A DNA stretch of 64,000 nt, taken from Aureobasidium sp. EXF-3400 (taxonomy: Eukaryota; Ascomycota; Dothideomycetes; Dothideales; Saccotheciaceae). The stretch covers positions 1 to 64,000 of the forward strand of contig SWBL01000306.1 of NCBI GenBank assembly GCA_024195585.1, read 5' to 3'. Shown one piece after another: positions 56,290 through 64,000 of this stretch. The translations under genes were made by a program, and so were the position numbers. Below the pieces are notes generated by a model. The model was not told where the DNA came from, did no database searches, and worked only from the letters and a program-made list of their open reading frames with translations. The stretch's first letter is position 1. Each line of letters opens with the position of its first letter.

Positions 56290-57481
56290 CTCCGTGCATC
56301 ATGACAAAAGGTAACTCCAGAATCAAAGAGCTGGAGGTATGGTCATGGCATGGTTCGATGTCTTACCTTTACTCCTGTCGAGATGAGTACTGGCTGCCCT
56401 ACCAAGTATTTTATGTTATTCAGATATATGTTGTTGTTTACTTTAAAGTTGTAGGCAGGAAGGAAGTGACAGAGACCGAAGTTTCGCCGTCAGAGAACGT
56501 CTTTGAAGCTTCGCCAAGATCTTGGACCTCACCTCTTTCCGTACCAGTTGTATAGACGAGACTTTGCGAAGACGTTGCCTGAGGATGCGAAGATCCTCAT
56601 CCGTATATACGACATGTGCTCGGTCATAAGAATGGTATTGAAAAGCTGCGCTCGTCCAGCAATAGCAAGTCATCAGGACTCCAACACCAGCGGGATAGCC
56701 GTGTCCAGCATGAAAATGCTTTTTGAAGGCAAGTTCAATTTTTCTGTTTCTCTTTCTGTTTGAAGAGAAGGAAGCCAAGGGTTGGATGATGCTGGATCGA
56801 ATGCTGGAAAATGAAAACTCGCCGCCGGCCAGATATCATGGACTGAATCTGGAGTCGAAGGATGTCGAAGAGGACTCACTGGAATCCGTGACAAAGTGGC
56901 TCAGAAACTAAGATATACAGCCTTGTTAGAAGGTCTGAACTGCCACTTCCCTGATCTTCAGCATGTTCCAATGCGTCCTTCGAGATCGTCTCAACACTGC
57001 ACTGGACATATTAACAGCACCTTTGTCAAAGCTTGGATAGACAGCACGACCCGAAATAGGCCAACAAAGGAATGAATGTCTTGTCTCATAGATGACATTA
57101 AAGATTCCAAATGTCTCATGTGGGGTCTCGCCCCGGATTGTCTCGCTTGTGTTGCAATTCTTGTCTAGATTGTACGAAAGAAAGACTCCTATATGCTAGA
57201 CGTTCCTCTTTTACCACGATGGTATATCTCGAAGAGTTCCTGGCTCTCCAGGAGGTGAAAGACGGAAAATTCGACCTGAACAACACCATCACTCGAAAGC
57301 ACAGACCACCCGCTTAGTCGACACCACGGTCTTTTCAGCACATATAAAGTCGCCAATTGCGAGTCAATTGCTCTCCTTCCTTGCCATCGCGCGCAACTCC
57401 TCTTTTACGCAATCATCATCTTTGGACACTTATCTCCAACACTCCAAAACTCCAACACTCTTTGGCATCTCTTCAATCAAG

Positions 57482-58906
57482 ATGTCCTTCAACCACTCCT
57501 TCCCCAACGACCAGCAGGGCCACTTCAACGAACATGACCACGTTCATAACCACCACGCCGCTGCTCATTATCCCCAACTTGACGATCGTTCCTTGACTTG
57601 CTACACCTTCCTCGACTTTGTCACCCCTAACCACAATGCGACTATCCCTATCATGGGCGCAAGGAAGGCTTTGGAGTCCCTGGACTACGCTCTCTCTCCT
57701 GATGTCTTTGCTCGTCGCGCCCCTGAATCTCGCCCTTTCTCAGCATACACACCCCTGGCCATCGCTCTGAACACCATCTGCGCAAAGGTCGAATTGGACC
57801 CCATCACCGAGCGTGATTTGGCCCAGCTTCATCGCGCCCCTTGGTTTGCCGATTTCGCAAAGGCTGTGGTCAAGCGCTATGATGCGGAGGGTAAGGTCAA
57901 ACTTAACCTTGACAACCTAGCTGTTGATGCTTGCTTGAGCGAGGATCATATGGTCCTTCTCGCCGAGGCTTTTGCTGCCTCCCATAATCTCTCCACCATC
58001 GAGCTCGGCATCGTTGCTATCACCAAGAAGGGCGTCAAGGCCTTTCACTATCCCTGGACTGCAGCTTGCAATGGTCTGACTGCCTGGATCGTTGCCGACT
58101 GCCGCACTGACGATCCCGTCTACTATGGCTTGGGTCGTGAGATTGTCGGGCAGCACGTTGATGAAGAAGAAGAGTACGAGGAAGAAGAAGAAGACGCCGA
58201 GGCTGAGGAGGTTCCCACCACTACTCCCCGCAAGACTGCTGCTCGTGTGCTTGAACAGCAAGTCCCTCTGCGTGCTGGTCTCTCCGCGAAGGATATCCTG
58301 GAGCGCCACACCGACCACCTTCAGTACAACAATATCCTGAAGGTCGGTCTTCAATACAGCAACCAGGAAATCGCAAAGAAGGTTGCTGAGGATGCTATGG
58401 GCACCAACAAGAAGTTCTCCACGGGTGCCAGTGGTGTTGTGAAGAGAATCAACACCGGAGTCGACTTCATCGAGAAGGAGTTCGACATCGATGTTGGTGC
58501 CTTCCGCACTGCATATGACACCGCCCGTAAGAACAACGGCATTCCCATCCGTGGCAAAGACGGCGTCGACGACCAGGTCCTCGCTGCCAATGCTTCGAAG
58601 ATCAAGGAAGCTATGGCTTGGGTCAAGGCTGGTGGCCCTCGTCCTGCTGCCGCGGTCGCTCCTGCCCCGGTCCTCGCTGGTTATGCCCCTGCTCCTTCTG
58701 TCTCAAACAACAACCAGGGTCCCGCCACCGCCCACAACAATGGCAGCATCCCGCAGCTCGACACTGCCATGGACGAACCTGACCAGGACTACAAATATGC
58801 TCCTGAAGTGCAGTCCAACAGCTTCTTGCCGCAGTTGAACGAGAGTCAGACTGACTGGGACCCCATGATGAACAACACCCTCTTCAACTTTGACGATTTC
58901 AATTGA
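57482..58906 (+). CDS. Hypothetical acidic protein, 474 aa
   Basis: Not recognised. Single exon; I start at the ATG of MSFNHSFPNDQQGHFNEHDH, since the frame upstream continues only to a TTG. The N-terminus is His-rich (HDHVHNHHAAAHY). Residues about 40-210 look folded (ALESLDYALSPDVFARRAPE). A long acidic tract follows at about 225-245 (EEEEYEEEEEDAEAEEV), then a helical region (AKDILERHTDHLQYNNILKV), and a Pro/Ala- and Asn-rich tail ending in acidic-aromatic LFNFDDFN, which resembles a short activation-type motif. Codons are C-ending, suggesting good expression. A chromatin or transcription-related role would be speculation. Confidence 0.7.
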   Translation: MSFNHSFPNDQQGHFNEHDHVHNHHAAAHYPQLDDRSLTCYTFLDFVTPNHNATIPIMGARKALESLDYALSPDVFARRAPESRPFSAYTPLAIALNTICAKVELDPITERDLAQLHRAPWFADFAKAVVKRYDAEGKVKLNLDNLAVDACLSEDHMVLLAEAFAASHNLSTIELGIVAITKKGVKAFHYPWTAACNGLTAWIVADCRTDDPVYYGLGREIVGQHVDEEEEYEEEEEDAEAEEVPTTTPRKTAARVLEQQVPLRAGLSAKDILERHTDHLQYNNILKVGLQYSNQEIAKKVAEDAMGTNKKFSTGASGVVKRINTGVDFIEKEFDIDVGAFRTAYDTARKNNGIPIRGKDGVDDQVLAANASKIKEAMAWVKAGGPRPAAAVAPAPVLAGYAPAPSVSNNNQGPATAHNNGSIPQLDTAMDEPDQDYKYAPEVQSNSFLPQLNESQTDWDPMMNNTLFNFDDFN

Positions 58907-59294
58907 AAAAGGCTCGGTTTTTCTTCTCGTACACCTCACGGTTTTCTTTTTCTGGCAGTTTTTGGCGATGGGACGGTTTGCTTTTTTTTGTTTTTCATGA
59001 TACCCGGGACGCCTCTGTGGCCTTTCCCCTTGCTCGTTGAGCCCCTTTCTTTTGTATCACGGCTAATTAGCGATGGCTTCCTGCCAGAAGAGTTGCTTTC
59101 AGTTAACACTCTGCCCCAAGAGGCGAAATTCATGCTTTTTCTTGTCCAAAACTTGCTGCCTCTGGCTTTCTCGATCCTTGATGTGAATTAACTTGTGCTG
59201 ACATGACGAGAAGCTGACCATCATACTGCAGAATCATAACCTTCACTCTGAAAGATCCATCTGAAAGACCCATAGACCCATACACCTCTTCTTC
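58907..59294. other. Convergent 3' regions, nothing recognised
   Basis: T-rich stretches (for example at about 58982-58998) between two convergent genes. No gene seen. Confidence 0.5.
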
Positions 59295-60574
59295 CTACGT
59301 CATTATCTTGTCCACAACACTAAAGCCCAATGGATGCTTCAAATGCGCCCCTGCCTCAACAGCAGGTCCAAACCACGCCAACAACGTAAGCCCCTCAAAT
59401 ACAAACACCCACACATACCCCAACACTCTCCACTTCCTCCCCTTGCATCCCATCTTCCTCCCGACCTCAATAACCTTTTCCTCAATCCAGAACGCAGCAA
59501 CTTGCGGCGCATACCTCCAAAAATCAGCCGTAAATCCTCCGCCAGTAATCAACGTGCCATACGCATGTACAATCCACGCAAAGAAGAACGCCGAGCATAC
59601 TTTAAGCCAATAGGTCGATTTCCTGCTTTCATCCAAGTTTAACTTTCGGACGAGAAACGCAGTATAGGGAAGTTGGAGTGTACGCATCATTTGATGCCAT
59701 GTGTGTGCCCAAAACCTTCTTACCGTGTATGCGTTTTTGAATGAGCCGAAGAGGGGTGGAAAGGCGGAGGGAGGGTAGATGTGTAGAGGGACGGTTATGG
59801 CTGCTAGAACGCTCAAGAGAGCGGACATTGTCCAGCGGGCTTGAAGGTAGATTAGCCAGGCGTTAAGCAGGGCTAGAGGAAGTGGTTGTGATATCAAAGG
59901 TGCGATTGGATGGGTTGCGATGGGCGAAAAGTGGCAGAGATGCCAGTATGAGATATCCACGAGGAGGATGCTGAAAGCGGCTGATGCGAATTGTTTTGCT
60001 GCGAATCGAAGGCGTGGAGAAGTCGGCGATGGTGCAGGAGGTAGATTGCGAATCTGAAAGTTCCTGTGTTTAAAGAAATAGTCAGTATGACCCACCGGAC
60101 CTGCTTAAGGAACCACGCATCATGGAAGATCAAAAGCATCAGAAACGAAACAAATTCTTACCATCCAATCCCTCTAGCACTCATAGATCCAAGTTCGAAA
60201 ACATCCCACGCATACAACCACCACCTCCTCTGTTCCTTCCCATCCCTCTCCTTGCCATCTTTCTCCTCTCCTCTTCTTTCAAAATCACTAGCCTTCATCA
60301 ACCATCTTACACTCACGGTCTTCAACACAACATTCATCAACCTGCACCCAGCAGTATAGACATGCGCATGTTGGCCTTGTGGCTTGCCCGCAGCCAAAGC
60401 AAACAACCAATATGTTCCCAAGGCAATAGCGAAGAGATTCAAAGGTGTAGATCTGGAGAGTGCAGAGGCGCCGAGGAGGAGTTCGAGGGTCGGTAGTAGG
60501 TAGCCTGGGATGCTGTTTGATGGGGTCGGTTGGACCAAAGGTGCAGGTTGTGTAGCATCCATTATGGTCACCAT
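59295..60574 (-). CDS. MBOAT / wax-synthase-like membrane acyltransferase
   Basis: Exons 60574-60162 and 60063-59295 join in phase over a 99-bp intron to give about 393 aa. The protein is almost all hydrophobic, with perhaps eight membrane spans. The motif RRFWAHTWHQMMRTLQLPYT corresponds to the conserved RxFW...WHQ block of plant wax synthases and fungal relatives, and the later WIVHAYGTLITGGGF holds the His expected for MBOAT-type catalysis. It likely acylates an alcohol or a secondary-metabolite hydroxyl in the ER membrane. The start is uncertain: MVTIMDATQ at 60574 or the Met four codons later, with no better ATG upstream. Confidence 0.75.
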
Positions 60575-61183
60575 GATCTTGGTGGATGCTGTCCTGATGG
60601 TTTCTGTAGATACAAGAGCAGACGAGTTCCTTCCTTCTCTGAGCGGTGTGTGGACAAAGTCGCAATCCGTGGTTGCCAGAAAGGACAAAGAAGGAATAGA
60701 AAGCTAGGTACTATATAGGCGAGTCATCGACAGATTTACTCCATAAGTCTACCATCAGACAGGTCATCTAGTTGCGCTTGCAGTTAAGCGGTGTATCAAG
60801 AGAGGTGGCCTAATAGTCTTGGAGATGCAGGTCTATATTAACACTGTAAGGCACGGTGACGGTGGAGTTTATGATGCGGGGTAGCCGATCATAACCCTAC
60901 CAAGTGGACGATTTATGATTAACCACCATCTGTTTATACAGGGTATAACTTTGTGCAGATTCATGGAAGGTAAATGTGAACTTTGAAGAATATTTCGATT
61001 TTGCTCGCCAACACAACGAATCTAGCCGCCTTATCTAGCTGCTACAAGATTGCCTTCCTCATGCAAACGATAATACAACACAACAGGGGGTCTGAGACGT
61101 CCAGGAGCCAAATGTCCAAGATGGCCTCTTTCGTCCCAAATCCCTTTCTTCTTCCCTCTTCCTTCACCATCGACACAAGTTTT
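60575..61183. other. Intergenic, nothing recognised
   Basis: Upstream of the acyltransferase and downstream of the carnitine acetyltransferase. No feature seen. Confidence 0.5.
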
Positions 61184-63195
61184 CTAAAGCTTAGCCTTGG
61201 TCTCGATGGTAGGCAGCATGAGATCTCTCATCTCCTCTGCAGCTTCGTTGATGTAGTGGCTCATGCGCTCAGAGCCCAACTTCTTGGATACAATGTTGAA
61301 CTGCAGGCTGTTCTCGTTGATCATGTAGGCGATACCCCAGCCCTCGTCAACGACTTGACTCCAACCGTAGCCGTTGAAGTATTCGGATGACAGTTGCGAA
61401 GAGGAGATGAACCAGGTGGATGAGTATGAGAATGCGGGGTCGCTGAAGACGGCGGGGAGTTGTTCGCCTTCCTTGAGCAACTTCTTGAGACCGAAGAAGT
61501 GGCGGTCGACACCCTTGCCGTCAGAGGCGTCACTGATGTAGGCAACGTGCTGCTTGAGAGCTGCTTGCAACTTTTGTCTGCACTCCTCAGGTGTGGCTTC
61601 AGGGCTCGCCATGGCGTCGGTGAAGGCAACGGATTCTTCGCTGACGGTACGGCAAGTCTCGGTACGTCCTTGCTGGAAGCGACGAGTAGCGGCAGATTCA
61701 TAGGTGGGTCTGTTCTTGCCGTAGAACTTGTGGTAGGCGAGCTGGATGATCATCTGAATGAATGCGTCGGGACTGCACTTGAACTTCTTGATCAGGCCCT
61801 TGCCGTAACCTTGGTATGCCTGGACCTTGAGCTCGTGCTCACCAATGACCTTGGTAAAGTGTGATTGAGCGCGACCGATGTCCTCGAGGTTTGAGGGAGA
61901 GAGGTCGAAGCGGATGGGAGTGGGTTCGGGGAGGTTGCTGCGGACTGAAGGGTTGTCGTAGTCGAGCTTGTTGTTGAAGATGAGCATGTTGATGTAGTCG
62001 TTCAGGCGGTGAGTGGGTGTGCCGTCCATCATACTGTGTTCACCCATGAAACCTGAAGTTCCGTTGTCGTTAATGATGAATTGGAGCGGCTTGTCGAAGA
62101 AGCGGTTTGCACCATTGCCGTGCCAGTATTGGTGAGCGCGTTCTTCAAGAGTCACAGGTCTTGCCTCGTCCAAGCAGACGACGAAGGATGATGCCTCGAT
62201 GGTCTGGAGAGCGGCCTCGTTCGAAGGGTTTTGAGCGATCAGGGCGTCACGCATCTGTCACTGTCAGCAATGGAATCCTCGTCGATTCTGGTGGCTTTAC
62301 ATACCTCAGTCCAAGTGTCTCTGTTCTCGGTAGTCATGATACCAACGGAAGGAGTGTCCTCGGCCAACTGGTAAACACGCAGGAATTGCTGCTCCAACTC
62401 GGCAGTGGTAAGCTCCTTACCATTAACCTCGTGCATGACCTTGAAGAATTGGTTCTTGCGAACAACGGTAATGTACTTGTGGTCGTTAGGAGTGTACTGC
62501 TTGGGGTAATCGGCAGGCTTGGCAGGAATACGGCAGCAGTTGAACATGTACTCGTAACTGCTCATGGCAATGGGCAGCTTCTTCATGTACTCGGGCTCGA
62601 GAGTGCCTTCAACGACCTGCTTTCTGAAGTCGAGGACAGATGAAGTGATGGCAGCAGCTCTCTTTGCGGGGTTTCTTCTCTTGCGGTCATCACGGTGACT
62701 GTAGAAGTAGGAAACGTAGGGAACAACGGGGTCGCGGTAGGCGAGGTATGCAGCCTCGTTCCACCATTCGTAGATCCAGTTCTTCATGTTGGGGTCATCC
62801 CTTCGTGCGATCAGGCGCTTCTGCAGAGTGTGGCCGAGACTGTTTGGAGCGATGAAGTCGCTAACAGCCTTCTCGGTTTGTGCGTACTCTTGCTTGCTCA
62901 GAAGAGGGTGCACTGATCTGAGGTAGCGCTTGGCAGTCTCTTCCAATGTAGGAACGGGCAGACGTGGCAGTGACTCCTCGAAGCGGAGCATGGGTCCCTT
63001 GGATGCATCCTCCTTGTAGCCTGTGGACGTGTTAGGGTCGCTGTTGCTTGGTCCTGCAAATGTCGACTAGATACCTTCTGGCAACGAGCTGCTCTTGCGG
63101 GCGGGAGCCATTCTAGTAGTCGCAATAGTCTTGGGGATATTGATGCGTGGGCGGCTTAGGGGAGAGGAGAGGATGCGGGCTCGAAGACCAAACAT
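61184..63195 (-). CDS. Carnitine O-acetyltransferase, dual mitochondrial/peroxisomal
   Basis: Transfers acetyl groups between CoA and carnitine for movement between peroxisome and mitochondrion. Exons 63195-63075, 63020-62305 and 62254-61184 splice in phase to 635 aa. From the first ATG, residues 1-28 (MFGLRARILSSPLSRPRINI) form a basic, Ser-rich mitochondrial presequence. A second in-frame ATG at 63111 (MAPARKSSS) would remove it. The choline/carnitine acyltransferase domain fills the rest: LPRLPVPTLEETAKRYL, catalytic His in FMGEHSMMDGTP, and YGWSQVVDEGWGIAYMI. The last three residues, AKL, are a peroxisomal PTS1. This is the arrangement of yeast Cat2 and Aspergillus AcuJ, where alternative starts give two locations. 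Confidence 0.95.
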
Positions 63196-63831
63196 CCCAA
63201 GAGAAGTGTGCGAGGTTGGGTAGGAGGAGAGAGATGAAAAGGCAAATTTCTGGACGCGGAAAAGAAAACAAAGACGTAGCAACAGGAGCTTATCGTCACA
63301 CTTGGTAGAAATATCCTGCTACGTCCCGATTGCAACTGGATGCCGACCGTCCCTCGGTCGAGAGTGAGCTTCCCCAGAATCCGAATGTGCCGAGGTTGCG
63401 TTTGTCACTCCGCCTTCCCCAGTGTACCCGCCCGTCTTAGTAGAGAACGGCCTACCAAGCATTTCATCTTATTGTTCGAGGCCTCACATGCTCTTTTACC
63501 AGATTGACTAGCCGTGTATTCTCCATCTCGGAGTCCGACAGCTTTCAGGCGCCCGCAGAAATCAGGATCCCCAAGTGCTGCCAAAAATTCACAATGCAGT
63601 CAGCTCGCTTTCTATGCGAGCTCCCCCACGTTCGATATACACTCCGCAGTTGTTCTGTACATGACCATCGGCCCGCTCACAGCCGCGTATGGGCCACCGG
63701 AAATATTCTCGGCCATCTGACCAACACCATGTGATAATCGACAAGAAAGTATGGCATGCAGATAGATAGTTATTCAGCCATGTATATACCATTTGCTACT
63801 AATACACATCATCAAAGCGTCACCTCATAAT
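63196..63831. other. Intergenic with two FarA/FarB-type cores
   Basis: No gene seen. CCTCGG at 63352-63357 and CCGAGG at 63391-63396 lie 160-200 bp upstream of the carnitine acetyltransferase in opposite orientation. The rest is the 3' flank of malate dehydrogenase. Confidence 0.5.
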
Positions 63832-64000
63832 CTAAGGGTTCTCCTTGGCGAACTTGACACCCTTCTCAATGTTACCCTTAAGGTCCTTGAGACAGGCGTC
63901 GAGGAGCTTCTGCTCGTAGTCGGTGATCTGGCCGACGGGGTGGATCTTCTCAACACCGTTGGGGCCGAGCTCGACCTGCGAGGCGAAGAACTCGATACCC
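63832..64000 (-). CDS. Malate dehydrogenase, mitochondrial-type, C-terminal end (partial)
   Basis: The last 55 codons of a gene that continues beyond the window edge. Translation of the minus strand gives [20 protein letters not shown], then [20 protein letters not shown] and an end in KFAKENP. This is the C-terminal domain of mitochondrial NAD-malate dehydrogenase (oxaloacetate/malate in the TCA cycle). The lack of a C-terminal SKL-like tripeptide argues against a peroxisomal form. Codons are C/G-ending, as expected for a highly expressed enzyme. Confidence 0.88.
   Translation of the reverse strand, partial: GIEFFASQVELGPNGVEKIHPVGQITDYEQKLLDACLKDLKGNIEKGVKFAKENP

Larger units (their letters stand above)
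52903..57481. other. 4.6-kb relic-rich stretch
   Basis: No intact gene is convincing. Pieces of protein-like sequence appear in shifting frames on the plus strand: 53233-53466 (TIGPLIEKVTLSTLRITSDG, vaguely like fungal F-box proteins), 53956-54488, 54790-54973 (Ser/Thr/Pro-rich), 55230-55400 (a heptad stretch, ITERFKVLQQENDKLKKRNK), 56011-56289, 56503-56763 and 56770-56911. Most lack a start codon, or end abruptly. The overall picture is several decayed or fragmented genes. Confidence 0.45.

Noticed and set aside
1..64000. Transposable element or viral insertion
   Set aside because: I looked for reverse transcriptase, integrase and transposase motifs and for long terminal or inverted repeats and recognised none.

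Overview
This is a gene-dense nuclear segment of a filamentous ascomycete (Pezizomycotina). Short introns (mostly 46-100 bp, GTRNGT donors, CTAAC/CTGAC-type branch sites), a zinc-cluster regulator, ERG5, GH62, a YAT-type permease and several P450s all point there. A dothideomycete is my best guess, but the class is an inference. Genes lie on both strands, and most exon joins were placed by reading-frame and splice-site logic. No transposon, rRNA or CRISPR was seen.

Layout. 1-15 kb is mostly housekeeping: an unknown coiled-coil protein, an F-box protein, CTF18 with a first exon recovered upstream, a mitochondrial NAD-type carrier divergent from complex III subunit QCR7, an AlkA-type DNA glycosylase, and a peroxisomal acyl-CoA oxidase ending in SKL. 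15.6-28.2 kb looks like a metabolic cluster: zinc-cluster regulator, CYP504-like P450, RidA-family protein, amino-acid permease, SDR, second P450 and a secreted alpha/beta hydrolase. Three promoter regions in it share the palindrome CGGACTSTCCG or a close relative, the kind of CGG-N5-CCG site a zinc-cluster dimer binds; this is the most interesting signal in the window. 29-33.5 kb holds an intron-containing tRNA-Leu(AAG), a poorly coding stretch, and a BTB-domain pseudogene broken by two CAG-to-TAG changes.

34-44 kb has a Whi5/Nrm1-like protein, a proline-rich Cys-cluster protein, a Cdc25-like phosphatase and a mitochondrial rhodanese flanking a diverged 131-bp tandem repeat, ERG5 (CYP61), a TatD-family hydrolase and a small unknown gene. 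44-57 kb is sparser, with a secreted GH62 arabinofuranosidase, an unknown 434-aa protein, palmitoyl-protein thioesterase, and a relic-rich stretch (53-57 kb) containing a 77-bp copy of part of the 434-aa gene. 57-64 kb has an unknown acidic protein, an MBOAT/wax-synthase-like acyltransferase, a carnitine acetyltransferase with both mitochondrial and peroxisomal targeting signals, and the 3' end of mitochondrial malate dehydrogenase.

Connections. Acyl-CoA oxidase and carnitine acetyltransferase belong to the same route (peroxisomal beta-oxidation and acetyl export to mitochondria), and both carry CCTCGG motifs of the FarA/FarB fatty-acid-response type upstream. QCR7 and the NAD-type carrier share a promoter region with two inverted CCAATCA boxes. 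These regulatory readings rest on motif matches only.
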